64,000 nt of DNA from positions 62,001 to 126,000 of the forward strand of contig JBAMJV010007503.1 of the NCBI GenBank assembly GCA_037951105.1. The letters are read 5' to 3'. The notes beneath the pieces are model-generated. The model was given only the letters and a program-made list of their open reading frames with translations, made no database searches and was not told the DNA's origin. Positions 41,013-54,460 of this stretch are shown here, in pieces. The stretch's first letter is position 1, and each line of letters starts with the position of its first letter. Made by a program: the position numbers and the translations under genes. The DNA is from Echinarachnius parma. Its lineage: Eukaryota > Echinodermata > Echinoidea > Clypeasteroida > Echinarachniidae.

Positions 41013-43010
41013 TTGAGTTCTCTTTTTACATAAAAAAACGATCTTTATCAAATTGGTGCAGTAAACGTTATGCCCGATTAAAGCTTTTGTGAGAATGTTG
41101 TATGATAAATGTGCCATGATGGGCTGTCAAATACTTTTACTTTTAGATACTATTTCAATATGTGTACATAGTGTAAATAAGTGAATTCAGCGGGAAATAT
41201 ATTTATTTTGATTGTGTAATTTATTATTATCGGGGCTAACCTCGACTAGCATTGTGCTATTATGTTAGCCCCTTATGTCAATTATTCTTCCATTGTATTA
41301 TTATTTTTTAAAGCTGTATTATTCATCTGTAATGTGAATATGTGTATAGATATATCCATATATTGTAAATTGTAGATATCAAACTGATTATTATGGACAA
41401 TAAACACATTTCATTTATTTCATTTCATTTCATTTCATATAAACGGAGCAACATCTAATATAGTCACGACTGTCTGGGGATTGTCTGACATATAGATGAC
41501 ACGTTTGATAGTTAAGGGAATTTGATTGATACTTTACTCATTCTTCATTTTAGGTTGCACATATAATATTACATAATTACATAATAATATTTTACCATCG
41601 ATGCTTATCCAAGGTAAACAGTTAATCATTGTTCTTCAAGCGGATTGTCTGTTCAGGGCCCCGTTGCAGAAAGAGATGCAATCGATTGTAAAGTTGTAGT
41701 CACATCATGTGACTAATTGCGCAAATCTGATTGGTTGGAATGCATGGCCCTCGTTTACTGTACATAATGTGTTGGGTGTTTTTGAACTGTAAATGATGGA
41801 ATTTGAGATTTGCTCTCCAAAATATAATGTTGGTATATAAACTCATGTTGATTACCTATCATATTTATTGAATAGCTGTTTTGTGAAAAATACTATACAT
41901 ACTTTTGAAAAAAATGCGAAAAATTGTGTAACCTGTGTTAATAAGTTGATGATATTATATTAGTTCATGCTATGTATGTATTTATATTGTTTGTAAAATA
42001 TTAATTAAGGTATTATTAACGGGGCTATCCTGGATTAGCATTTTTCTATTTGTTAGCCGATCAATTTATTTCAAAGAAAGCAAAATATGTTTTAAAACTT
42101 AATTTTGAATATTTTGTAAATATTCGTTTACTGACAATGAAATGCATTTAGTATCCAAATACCGGATAAGCAAGAAAGTATCATCATTGAAAGTCAAACA
42201 AGAGAATACTATTATGATATAATACATAATGACTGTAATCTTCTAATTGCCATAATAACCCTATACGGCCCAAGCTTTAGTTGGTGTTCTCAGACTTAAG
42301 TATGAGTGGACCATTTACTTGTACAGTTGTTTGGCACACATGTAACTCAAGTCATTGTGGAAAATCAAGTATTTTGTTATTGTTGTGCAACTTTACAGCT
42401 CATGACATGACGTCATGACATAGTGTTCTATGATATTTTCCTTTTTATGGATGATTGTATAATATCATTTGAAACCCCATTTTCATAATTTAACCATAAC
42501 ATTGTATAAACATCCAATTATTGTCATTATTTTGGCGCCATTCTTTAAAACAAAGCAAAACAAAATAATTGCGGTTAAAATTAATCTCAATCAATGACGC
42601 CTTATTATCAATAATTTGCAGGAAATTTTACCAGAAAACCCCAGAAAACAACCAAATTCCCTAAATGAACATGTGATATGCTCTTCATGTTATGGGTATA
42701 CCGTAGCAACGGATATTACCGATATAGTCAAATTTTGTAGAAAATTTTCACAATATGATTTGATTAGGAAAAGTCACAACATTTTGTGAGATTCAAACAA
42801 AAAGTGGCGACCGGAAAAGGTGGCACAATGTGTTTCCTTCCCTTGTACCACTGCAGTGTTTTTTTTTAGGGTTGAGTAAACATACTGTACATATTGTATA
42901 TTTCGATAATTAGAGGGGCAATTGTATTCAAAGCATCATTAGAATATATAATGTTTAATAAATCGGCTGAAAAGAATATTGTGACCAGTTATTGAAATTC
43001 TCTTTTATTC
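41013..43010. other. AT-rich non-coding stretch
   Basis: Contains an (ATTTC)n microsatellite at about 41410-41440, a partial 'ccgttgcagaaagaga' foldback (41656-41745) and otherwise nothing recognised. Confidence 0.5.
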
Positions 43011-43026
43011 TGCAGCCCTGTTCTCT

Positions 43027-43165
43027 GTGTGCGTGTGCGCGCGCGTGTGTGTGTGTGTGTGTGTGTGTTTGTGTGTTTGTTTGTTGTTGTTGTTGTTGTT
43101 GTGTTGTTGTTGTTGTTTTTTTGTGGTTTTTGTTGTATGTTGTTGTTGTGTTGTTGTTGATTTTT
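43027..43165. repeat. (GT)n then (TTG)n microsatellite
   Basis: gcgcgcgtgtgtgtgtgtgt runs into tttgttgttgttgttg and related triplets. Confidence 0.95.
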
Positions 43166-44833
43166 GTGTTAACCCTAAATAGCTACTAGCTAGCCTAGGA
43201 GGATAAGAGTATAGGAATAGCAGGAATAATAGTAGTAGGACTAGCAATAAAAAGAAAATGTGTGTACGTGTTTGGTCGTGTGCATCATGTACATGGGGTC
43301 AAGATTGTGATAAAAGTATACTACTATCTCACCTGTCCGTCGTGACCGTCATATCAACACTCAAATGTAAACAAACAGAACTTAGTGGGACAGCTTCGCC
43401 CTAAAAAAAAGGTGATAAGTGAGTGCGGGAAGTCTTTACGTTGATAGCTTTTCTTGCCAGATTTCTTGCTTCTCCTCGAGCATGTCGGGAGATTACTTAT
43501 TTCTCGAGAGGGATTTCCATCTAAAATTATCTCGACTCTGGCTCCCCGCGCGTGCCTGATGGACGGGGCTATGCTGATAGGGGTAGTACTTGGCTTAAGC
43601 TGTCCTCTCAAGTCACCGTCACAACTTTTATAAACATATAAACAGAGAGAGAGACAAAAATGATTTACAACGTTCAATTACTGATAAAAGACAATTTGAC
43701 ATTATCGTTCGTTCCCAGGAAGGAAAAGAACTTTCCAGTAAATTGGGAAGTGAGGTATATTTTTTGTTACCATGCAGTCGACTTATTATTTAGTTTGTTT
43801 ATTCCGTTTTCTAATATCACACAGCAATGTAGTTCTCCCTGCACAATATTGTTAATATAACATATCCATAACAATTTGGCAGCATAAACAATAACAAAAT
43901 GAAATTATTTGAATGGAGGATTATAGCATATTCTTCTCCCTGTACGATCAGTGCTTTCCACGTTGTTTCAAAGTTTTTATAGCAAGTTTACATTATTTCA
44001 ACCTTTAAAAATCACTGTTGAATACACGGTTGAACCAAATTTTAATCACGCAAGGGGCTTCAATGTTTTATCACAAAACATAAGCATCTGAAGATGATTC
44101 TGCTAGGATCGAAAATTTAGTTATACAGAAATATGAAGTAACTTTAATCGAAAACAGAATTAGACTTAAAATACAGTTAGCTGTATATACTTACCGGAAT
44201 ATACGAGACAACACGTTCAATAATTATGGTAGGCCTAGTGCCTAGAGAAAGAAAAAAACACCCGAATGTACATAAAGCTGAGGAAGATATATGACCCTTC
44301 ATTCAAGTTTGTAGAAGAGAAGATACTGTAATAAATAAACCCGCCCAACACAATGTGATTGTAGCCTATCCCCATGCACCCTCCCTGCTCAAGTCAAAAT
44401 ATACCTATACCACTTCTAAATGGGTTCCAAAAATTATAATCACGGTTTTAATGATAACATTACCCGCAAAAAGTTCCGTTGCGTTTACATCTATCAAAGC
44501 ATTTATTTATTTTTTCACTGTATAGGCCTATCAATACAAATTGACAGTAAAAATACAACTTATGTCTGTCATCATCAAGCAACAATACGTGCCGAATGTT
44601 AAATTCAATTCCGGTAAAAAGATGACGACCATTTCCCTCATCTCTCGTCTTCCCCTACTGATGACAATTATTATATATCTTTCTCGATTTATAAATATGA
44701 CGTGCCATTATCTAGATAATTGAAATTTGTTGACGTTGAGTTAGTTTTTCCTTCTTAGTTCATGTCATGATTTAATATCTATAGGAACGGATAAATCACT
44801 GTATCGCTGCGGTAGGTAATAGCGGCATTTTAA
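43166..44833. other. Unannotated sequence
   Basis: No convincing gene. A 107-codon minus-strand frame at 43354-43677 is locally GC-rich but has no recognisable domain. Confidence 0.4.
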
Positions 44834-45515
44834 AGGGATAGTACAGTTTTGGTCAAAAATAATTATTAGTAACTAAGACTTGTAAGTTACCACTAAAAAA
44901 CTAACATTTATAATTCAATGATACTTCAATGGTAATAAAAACATATAAACGGTTAAGTTACGGGGATGTTTTCATTTTAAAAACAGCTGTTAACACTAGA
45001 AGGCGCCTTCCAGACACCTGAAAGTTTCGATCATTTATATTTAAAAAAAAACAGTGAATGTGATAATTATTCAATAGAGAGATCATCAAAAACAAGTTTA
45101 AAACCATGTTGGTATCTTATTTTTTTTAAATGTGAAGGATTTTAAAATATTTTCTTAATTGATTGTACAAAAGTTATTCTCCAACATTTATTTCAATTGG
45201 ATATATTTATTGATATTTTAGCTGTTTATGAATCGATTTTGATCAAACAAAGTTAATTATGTTTTTTTAAATTGTGTGCTCTGTCAATTTACTGGCCCGT
45301 TCAGGCAACAAAATTCAACAGAATTTGTTCTGTTGTTTGGGCCACCAGATTTAGGTTTCGGGCCACTCAAAGTTGGAACAATCTTGTTTTTACTTGCCCG
45401 ACTGGGCCACAATGGTTATGCAAAAAGGTTAATATCTAGCATTGACTTAGGTTTTCATTACCTCACAATAAAATATGTCTTGAAGCGCCCTCTGAACCAA
45501 AACTGACGTATTCAT
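44834..45515. mobile_element. TTAA-type MITE, AGGGATAGTACAGTTTTGG family, with inner insertion
   Basis: TTAA at 44830-44833; left end AGGGATAGTACAGTTTTGGTC, right end GAACCAAAACTGACGTATTCAT then TTAA 45516-45519. The segment 45285-45440 (ggccaccagatttaggtttc) is shared with 58019-58180 and looks like a separate inserted family. Confidence 0.7.
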
Positions 45516-45519
45516 TTAA

Positions 45520-46913
45520 AGGGACTAAGTAACATTGTCCAAATACTCCAAATCCAATTGGAATTCTAGCGGTTTCCTCATACCTTGTTGTTTTCGTATT
45601 AACAATAAAAGCATGGGGCAGGTTTCGGTTTTTCAAATTTCTATTTCGTTCAAAAGATATTTACGATTGAAGTGTTCGGATGTCAAATTATCTCGGGATC
45701 TCTTAAAGGGGCCCTGCAACCCAAATGCATGTTGACCTCTGTTCATCTGTATTAGTGTACACATTCAATATTTTGTAAACGGTTTGACCCAAATATGTTT
45801 TGTATATTTTTAAACATTTTATCATTTATTTGTCTTCATGTTGCTAAGCCCCACCTCCTAAAAAACCCTCCAGAGCAACTTCTATTGTTGACCTGCAGTG
45901 ACATCATTTGTCAATCACTGGTCACTTACCATGAGATTAACAAAAGATGAAAGTACAAAAAGAACATCCACACAAAAGCATGCCCTGCATACCTCCATGT
46001 AATAGCTTAGACAGTGCTTTTCTTCTGACATAGCAACAGCTATTGTAATTGAAGTTGTGTGAGTTGGTATTCTATTCAACCGTGTGATGCTATTGTGTTT
46101 AGGCTAATCACAATAGCATGGTAGCTGACCAGTGATTGACAAATGATGTCACTGCAGGTCAACAATAGAATTTGCTCTGGAGGGTTTTTTAGGAGGTGGG
46201 GCTTAGCAACATGAAGACAAATAAATGATAAAATGTTTAAAATATACAAATCATATTTGGGTCAAACCGTTTACAAATATTGAATGTGTACACTAATACA
46301 GATGAACAGAGGTCAACATGCATTTGGGTTGCAGGGCCCCTTTAAGCCGTGTACAAAGTAAGTGCAATGAGTAAGTGAATATCACTTTGCATTTTCGCTC
46401 ATTTCTCATCCAAATAACATCCAATTAACTTGAAATGTTCACACATTACTTTCTGGACATATCAGATCACACAAATACACATTTTTTTATTAACCACGCA
46501 TCACTTTTTGCACTTGTCAACAAAGTTACAATATCTAGTAACTTTGTTGACATGTGCAAAAAGTGATGAATGGTTGATGCAATGTATATTGTTGTTATCT
46601 CATAATATATGTCCACAGGGTATTGTGTGAAAATTACAAGTCAAATGGACATTGTATATGGCCAAGTAATGAGCGAAAATGCAAAGTGATATTCAGTAAC
46701 TCACTGCACTCACTTTGTACACGGAAGAAAAACTCGCCCGGAGTTTTTCTTATCTGAATACTTCAATCATACATATCTTTGTAACGAAAGGGAAATTTGA
46801 AAAACCGACACCTGTCCCATGATTTTATTGTTAATACGAATACAACAAGGTATGAGGGAACCGCTAGAATTAAAATTTTATTTTGAGGATTTGGACAATG
46901 TTACTAAGTCCCT
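45520..46913. mobile_element. Long TTAA-type foldback, AGGGA family, with nested element
   Basis: TTAA at 45516-45519 and 46914-46917; left end AGGGACTAAGTAACATTGTC, right end GACAATGTTACTAAGTCCCT. A second symmetry lies near 46520 (caacaaagttacaatatcta then gtaactttgttg), suggesting two elements head to head. Interrupted at 45707-46341 by another TTAA element. Confidence 0.85.
45707..46341. mobile_element. TTAA-type foldback, AGGGGCCCTGCAACCC family, nested
   Basis: TTAA at 45703-45706 and 46342-46345. The arms are nearly perfect inverted repeats of over 200 bp, from AGGGGCCCTGCAACCCAAAT inward to agtgattgacaaatgatgtc and its complement. Inserted inside the 45520-46913 element. Confidence 0.92.
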
Positions 46914-46917
46914 TTAA

Positions 46918-48925
46918 GGATGACTTGGGTGGGCGCCAAGTAACTCATCTTCAGAAGTTTACACTTCGCGAAGTCTGTATGCACTTTGATATTATCACTA
47001 GCATGATCAAGCAGCAATTACTTTACTTGGAGACAAAACACTTTTAGTCACAAGTTCAAAACGGGTTATCAGATCTATGCCCGAGAAGGACAAACAAAAT
47101 GTTCGGTTAACAAAGTAAAGAAAGATCATAGTTGAAGGCGATTACCAACATGAGTCACAATCTCAAAGGAAAGAAACAATATACAATGTATGTGTCATCG
47201 TCATTCGGATGTTTGAAAGTGGAGAGAAAAGTTAGTATTAATTAGTTCAGCATGATTATGAGTACGCTTCATAGTCGTATATACAATACAAATGCATTGC
47301 ATCACATTGATGAAGAGCATTTATTTTGGGGTCCGCTCCAAAACACCAAGTTACGCATCTAATTCATAATTTTGAATGTTTGTTTCTACGAATCTTGCAA
47401 TTTTCGCTGTTCAGCAGTCATGACCCAACAGCAAATTATCACCTTAATGATATTTGAAAGAAGGAATGTCAACGCAATTCTGAGGGAATACGATTTTTCT
47501 TTATTTTGTGCTAAATCCGCAAATTTCCAGTGCTGAAATTCATATCCGGGATGTAATGCGATTAGGAAGGAGAAGTGAGAGGAGGAGTGAAATTGGGATG
47601 TGCACGTATGATACGGTTTGGCTATTGACCATGTCCAGAGCAGACAGGGGTCTCTGTCCCTGTCCCTTTCACCTATCTCTCCATGGCTTGGGACTCTACG
47701 ATGATTGTATGGGTTGGCGGGCAGACTATTCCCAGGGACTGGAAGTTTTTTTTTTGCTCTAACAGCTGAAGCTTTGCTGACTTTTGACCAAAAAGTAGCT
47801 GTTTTTTGACAAAATGTGATTGTTTTGGCTGAATATTTGACGTGATTTCTACCCTGATATTAAACGTTTTCAAAATTCAGGGGGGGGGGGGGTGGGGGCT
47901 GCAGCCCCGGTGTACCTCCACCTCGTACACACATGCATGGGGGCTTATAATATTATACAGAGTAGCAAAATCAAGAACAACATTGAAGACATGGTTGTCG
48001 TCTCCGAATTAGCGTCTACCATTTAAATTAAAGTCTTAAATGACATCTACTTTAAATTACTATCGTATAATTTTTCGTTTGTTTAGTGTATGAAGAGTAT
48101 TTGTTGCATGTATCTAGTGATTATGAATACATCGTTTTATTCCATCCTGCACATGTTCGCCAAAAGCTTTTCACCCATTCAGAGCAATGCGTTTTTACTG
48201 CAACAACTCAGTATAATTTGTACATACGCCAAATATTACTTATTATTCACCAGTATAAAACTGTATAATTATTACGATGGAATTTCTAATTTGATCTCTA
48301 TATCATTATATTTATTTTGTTATAAGATCCTGTCATTCCAATTGCATAATTATGTGTAAAAAGTATACACAGCGTTCATCCAAATAACCATATGTTTTTG
48401 CGAAGATAGGGAAATGGGATGGGCGGAATCGTCGCAGCAATAATACTTTATTCGTTTGTAATTATTGCTTTGTTGCTTCCCTATTTTAAAAAAATGTTAC
48501 CACGAGGACTGTAATTCGCATTTGTGTGGGACTCCTTTTGTTTGGCAAGTCAAAAACTACAAATAACAATGAAGAATTGAAAACGCTTATAGTGTGTTTT
48601 TAGTTTTGATTGAATATTCGTTAACATTCTAATGGGTTTTAAATTACGAGTTTACGCGTAAAGTTGCGTTTGGTATAATATACATATTTTTTAAAACAAA
48701 ATTATGTCGTCGCTCCGTTGTGACGTAACAAAAAATATTTGTAAATTATGTGAAGTTTGAGAAGTTAAATGATCTGATTTAAACCGGGATATATTGTGCT
48801 AGAAAAGGGTTGAGCAGGTTCATGACAATTAAAGGAACTAAACTAGGCGAATGAAATCATAAATACTACCCATCATCGCGCATGGTTAGGCCTATAATAG
48901 GCGTACTAATTACTAAACACATGTC
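46918..48925. other. Unannotated sequence
   Basis: No gene or clear element; a G-run at 47881-47897 followed by gggggctgcagcccc is a GC-tract relic. Confidence 0.45.
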
Positions 48926-49180
48926 GTGGGTTTTCGAAAGAGAAGGGCGCTAAGCAACTTTTTGCAATTTGGAGATGATCATGATAATGATTGTTTAAAT
49001 TTTGAAGGGCTATATATGCAAAACCAAAGTAGCTCTTTTTCATATTTGATGAATATTCCCCAAATTAGACAAAAAAGTCATAGTTATTATTTTTTAAATG
49101 TCGCACTATATATACGTAGAAGAACCTCCTTGCCTACAAGATGGTTTGCCTAACTCAATTTAGCCACAAATCGACTTAAC
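48926..49180. repeat. Dispersed repeat also present near 63600
   Basis: tttttcatatttgatgaatattc and ctacaagatggtttgcctaa correspond to ttttcatgaatattctc and ctacaagatggtatgtagaa at 63610-63720. Ends gcgctaagcaac / acttaacgccc may be inverted. Confidence 0.5.
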
Positions 49181-50859
49181 GCCCTTCTCACTCTAACCCG
49201 GTAATCTGGGTTCATTACACCGTCCTGTAATATGATATATGGTAGTAATGACGTCATGATATTACTTAGCAGAATCCAGGGGATATGAACATGTATTGTT
49301 TTGTTTTCTCTATAAAAAAAAATCTGCCAGACTTGTGAATGAATCGTATAAACGAATGAACACTAGAAATAAATAGGTCACGATGCTATAGTATATTGGA
49401 CATTTCCTCTCGAAACACTAACATATGCAAGTACTTACAACAATATATTATACTTCGGAGTGGAATTTCATTCATACTGTAGAAATGTATATACCCTCGA
49501 AGGCATTATTTACTATGAATCATGGACTCAAGCTCCGTGCTTATGATGGTTGGTCTACTGCATTTGATTTACTTTGTAATAATATAAATTAATTATCGTC
49601 TTATTGATATATTATGATCGCATTACTATTCAATTTAATTGTTTTCTCATTTAGAAGTATGCGAAAAAAGATTATTTGTATATATTTCATTTAATGCAGA
49701 AATACATCTGCTTAAACAAATAAAAATCATAATAATATGAAAATGAAATCCTGATTCACAGCAAAGAACATTATTCAAATATAAACAAGAGAAATGGTCG
49801 AGCTTTGTAGATTTTCAAAAAACATAATTATTGGCTATAGCCGTCATCATAAATACAGTTGAAATGTCAACATTGTTATATTATTTGCATGATTCAACCT
49901 AGTAAAAGAATGTCATAATAAAAAATATGGCGGAATCCTCATGTCAACTGTTCCTCGTGGTATTGATCTCAATGGTACCCTGGAGCAGGACCATAAACCC
50001 CCATTAACCCTCCATATGTATCAAGCCAGTAGCCTGGGCGTACACCCCCTCCCCCCCCCCCCCCCCCAAAAAAGGAAAGAAGAAGAAAGGTCCACTTTTC
50101 ATCGGTATGGGTCCTCGCTTACCACCCCCCCCCCCCCCCCACCCCTGCTTACACCCCTAAACCATGCGGTCACGGTCTTGGCCACGATCGGTCTCGGGCC
50201 ACTTTTGTAAATTACGCAACTCCCCCCCCCCCCCCACCCCCCCCCCCCCCCCCCCCCCCATGAAAAAGACAAATCCTGACTACGGGCCTGTGTATGATGC
50301 TGGGATACAGTTATACATGATATTGTGTCTGCAACATTTTTCTCCCTCAAAGGACGAGACAAAAGTTTCAATGGGCTCAACTAAGTTTTCATTTTTTAAA
50401 ATTTTGTTATAAACTTCTCTTGTCTCAACTATACAAGTGAATGTTCGTACGGTATAATTGAACTTGATTTGACTCTGCATGCACACATTGGGTTCATACT
50501 GAAGTCAAGAACAGTAGTCGCAGTATAATAACTAAATAACTGCATCTATTGTGGCGGTAAGGTATACTGTACTCTAACCAAAGGAAGTCTACCCCTATCC
50601 GGTTTATGTTTTTTTTTTTTTTTTTTTTTTTTTTGGGGGGGGTGGGGGGGGGGGGGTTATTTATGTATTTTTTATTTGATAAAAGATTTCCCCTTATGTA
50701 TGATTGATGATTGTTCTTTTCAAACCATCGGGGTGGGGGCACGTACGTGCCCCTAATGCACCCCCCCTTTCCCCTCTGCAGACCAACATTGATTGTCAAT
50801 GTTGGTCTGTACATTACGCCCTTTGCATTCCCCGGATTCACATTTATTACCGCCTCCCC
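49181..50859. other. AT-rich stretch followed by a cluster of poly-C/poly-G tracts
   Basis: C-runs at about 50049-50066, 50125-50140, 50222-50259 and a T-run/G-run at 50610-50656. ccaacattgattgtcaatgttgg (50782-50804) is a perfect 11-bp-arm hairpin. No gene. Confidence 0.5.
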
Positions 50860-51440
50860 CCCCCCCCCCCCCCCCCCCCCCTCGATTGTAAATAATTCGA
50901 GGCTATGCCTCTACTCCAAGGCACGTATCCTACTGCCGCCCTTTTGCCACGGGCCATACACCACAGACAACTTGTACAACATCCCACTGGGAACGGTAAA
51001 ACTTCATTGGCTTGGTTGCCATGGCTACATAGACCGCACTCCTCTCAGTCCTCTCGATCACATCTATTACCCCCTCCCCCTCCCAGTTTGTAAATTCGAG
51101 GATACTCCCTATAGTACAAGGCAAGTATATCCCTGCCGCACACAGCCACAGGCCATAAACCACAACCAACTTGTACAATTTCCCACTGGGAACGGTAAAA
51201 CTCCATTGACTTGGTAACCATGGTTATATACACCGCACTCCTCTGGATCACAACTATTACCCCCCCCCCCCCCCCCCCTTCTCTACCCCCGTTAGTCTAT
51301 TCGTGGCTACGCCCCTTGTCCGAGGCACGTATGGCCCGCCGCCCACCGCCACAGGCCATAAACCACAGACAACTTCCAACACACAAGCAGCTACAACACC
51401 CCACTGGGAACTGTAAAACCCCATTGACTGGGTTATCATG
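50860..51440. repeat. ~200-bp tandem repeat, three diverged units
   Basis: cactgggaacggtaaaac-like words at 50985, 51184 and 51402 (steps 199 and 218), each preceded by ccacaggccataaaccacag and a C-run. Confidence 0.85.
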
Positions 51441-51961
51441 GATACATACATCACTACAACTCGATGTTGGGAAACATTCCCTCTATTTGATTGGTTTATC
51501 TGTAAAGATCGTACAATGGATGAATTCGGGCACATCATATATTGTTTCAATTAAATAATTGTATCGAGCAACACAAATTATCGTGTATTTAATTGGTTAT
51601 ATAATTGTAAAAATCGTATACAATGGTGAATAAGAGTAATTACATCGGGTAACACAAATTACCGTGTATGTTGTTTACAAAGAAATACAAATATAAAACG
51701 ATGAAACATACACCACAGGTTATGAGGCAATGTGTTGAGAATAATTATCTGCCCTTCTTTTTGTCCGATATGGTATGCATGTATCGAGTGTCTCTTGGTG
51801 GATATTGCGGTATGATTCCGTTTATTTGGCACTGTAATACATGAACAAATGTTTTCATGTAATATTGTGCCAAATCAAAGGGAAATGTGTCAGTTAATCC
51901 ATCAGGGTCGTATAGACTACAAAAGCATTTTTGTTCCTGTTGGTCAGAGGGTCCTTCCCGT
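51441..51961. other. Unannotated AT-rich sequence
   Basis: Contains a diverged local repeat (aattgtatcgagcaacacaaattatcgtgt / aattacatcgggtaacacaaattaccgtgt). No gene. Confidence 0.4.
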
Positions 51962-52140
51962 CTAGCCTATCCGATAGGCGTCCGCCTTTGTTTGGCAAGT
52001 ACTAATCGCGTTATGGAGACGGACAACCGGCGAGCCCGAACAACCGGCGAGTTCGGGATAGGGTTGGGCTCGCCGGTTGTTCCGTCTCCATAACGCGATT
52101 AGTACTTGCTAGAAAGCCCGACGCCTATCGGATAGGCTAG
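51962..52140. mobile_element. Compact foldback element
   Basis: CTAGCCTATCCGATAGGCGTC...gacgcctatcggataggctag, with inner arms actaatcgcgttatggagac and gtctccataacgcgattagt. A further direct repeat caaccggcgag is in the loop. Very well preserved. Confidence 0.9.
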
Positions 52141-52260
52141 TCTACAACTGACAATAAGTTTAACTTTGCCCGAAAATGGGCTAATTGGATAATACAAATT
52201 AATTCCCGATATCCACAAATTGGGCTGATGTAAACCCCATGGACAGCAGACAAACCAGTG

Positions 52261-52422
52261 CACCGTTGCAAAAAGAGATACAATCGATTGTATAAGTTAC
52301 AATTAATTGTAAGTCAGAAATTGTTCGCGTTTCAACCAATCAGAATTGCGCATTTAGAACACATGATCTGATTAATTGTAACTTACAATCGATTGTATCT
52401 TCTTCTGCAACGGACCCCCAAG
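52261..52422. mobile_element. Short foldback MITE, 'ccgttgcagaaagagataca' family
   Basis: ccgttgcaaaaagagataca at the left pairs with tgtatcttcttctgcaacgg at the right; inner arms also pair. Confidence 0.85.
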
Positions 52423-52738
52423 TGTAGATACAATGGAATTAGACCATATATCAGACCAATCTAGCTATAGATCAAGCGGACATATTGCATTGTAAAAGAT
52501 GCAATTGGTATAGCGCCCCCTCCCGAAAGTTATTAGTTTGACGCGTGTCGTGTGCGGTTTACTATGCCACACAGTTTGACATCAGGTGAAATTTATGCGA
52601 CTGAAGTCACCGAACGTGATCCAAATGCCAAATAGAAATGACAAATTCTGCCTCCCTGTATAAATAATCATTTCAATGTTTGAGTAGATTGGGTATATTG
52701 GGTTATCAGCTGTATAAATCCACTGCAGTACATTTTAA

Positions 52739-53102
52739 AGTGATCCTTAAACTTCATAAGGTATTTCCAAATTATTCCCAAATTAGAGATTTCAATCATT
52801 ATTGTACCAAAACCATCAGATTCTCCAATCTGTATAACGTGTGAAATGTTCCTAGAAAAATAACGCTGTTTACCTATTCACTAGTGAAAAGAGTGAAAAT
52901 TGATGGCAGATTTGGTCATCGACTGTCCATTAACTTTGAACACGATTGAAAAGCGTTCTGGAACGCTTTTCAATTCAATCATAGATATTTCCATTGGAGT
53001 CCTTTGGCAAGCCAAACAACATAGTACAGGAGAATAAAACATTGTGACAGCTCCACGTAATTTGGTTGAACTTGACAAACTTAACGAAGTTAATAGATCA
53101 CT
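52739..53102. mobile_element. TTAA-type MITE, AGTGATCC family
   Basis: TTAA at 52735-52738 and 53103-53106; left AGTGATCCTTAAACTTCATA, right ACGAAGTTAATAGATCACT. A perfect 13-bp hairpin ttgaaaagcgttc-tg-gaacgcttttcaa lies inside. Confidence 0.83.
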
Positions 53103-53106
53103 TTAA

Positions 53107-54460
53107 TCGCGTGTCTGACAACTTCTTGCAACAAGGAACTTGGTACTATTACAGGGCCTCTATAACATCAAACACATAACGCCGTGAACTCAGATTACTT
53201 TGGGATCAACAACTACATGTATATAGACACTATATAGCAGACATGTACACAATAAACGGGAAAATGTAAATGAATTAAGAACGAGACCCTCGCGATGCGT
53301 CTATCCCCCCTGAACTTGTCTGCCCGCACAAGTTTGTCCAAATTTTAAGATCATGATAATAACGGATATGAGTAGTTATTAAAGACCTTCGTCTAATAGG
53401 ACATGAGTTCTATCTCGCACCCCTGGGTAACGTGTCTTTTTGACACAGCCGGTCGTGTATAGCAACAAGATTTGAAATTGAATTCTAGATTAATACACAG
53501 GAGACACGAACGAACGAACGTCTGCATAATTATTGAGATATAGGTAGTTATTGACGGACATGTTAAAAATAAAATATTCCGTCGAGACACTCAAGTATAA
53601 ATTCAAATATGTTTTTTTATCGAAAACGAAATGTCGCCGTACGCAATAATGTTGTTGGAATGTTTTTTTTATTTTTTGTATTCATTCACCAACAACATTG
53701 ATCGGTCTGATGGAGATGGGGTGGGATAATCCCACTGATGATAGAGATAAGCGGATAATCCCTGGATTAATGAGATTAGTCGGATTAGAAGGGGCAAGCT
53801 ATCACTTCCGCTCAGGCCTGTAGCAAGCAAGAACAACCAAGGAGTTACTACCCGATTAGTTCTAGATGGCGTGTCACGATGATGTACATTACTTGCCGAT
53901 TGGTCCCCGATTGGTCTACATCAATTTGGTTATACCCTATGATTTGATCTACCAGCAAAATCAGAATTTAGAGGATTAGGAATCAGGTATTATGATTAGG
54001 GCTATTAAGATGAGGATTGAAGATTATATTTATGGTTATTGACTGTAGGTCAAGTTCGAAATAAATTGAATTTGAATTAATTTCCATATTTCACAAATAA
54101 TACTTTTTTAAACAAGTAAATATACAAACAAACAACTTTGAATAAAATACAATTTAACATACACAGAAGACTAATAAAGAATGCATATTACATAATCAAT
54201 TAATAATTCTGTTACATAACGTGAAAAATGGGGGAACCAAGAAGAACCAAAGCTTGTTAAATAATTGGTTCCCGGGGTTAATTGTGTCAAAATTGAAAAG
54301 AAACAGAATGTTGGAATTGGGGAAAGGGAAAGTTTCGGGCATCAAGCAGTAGACCGAATGAGACATACACCAAATGGGTGTAGACCAATCGAACATAAAT
54401 ATTTACACCAGTGTTCACAGGCAAGACGTTCACCCCAATCCACTCTACAATTCAAGAAAA
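53107..54460. other. Unannotated sequence
   Basis: No gene or element recognised. Confidence 0.4.

Noticed and set aside
43354..43677. 107-codon minus-strand frame
   Set aside because: Basic and GC-richer than surroundings, but no recognisable domain or splice partners.
50711..51217. 168-codon plus-strand frame
   Set aside because: Poly-Pro from C-runs and readthrough of a ~200-bp tandem repeat; not coding.
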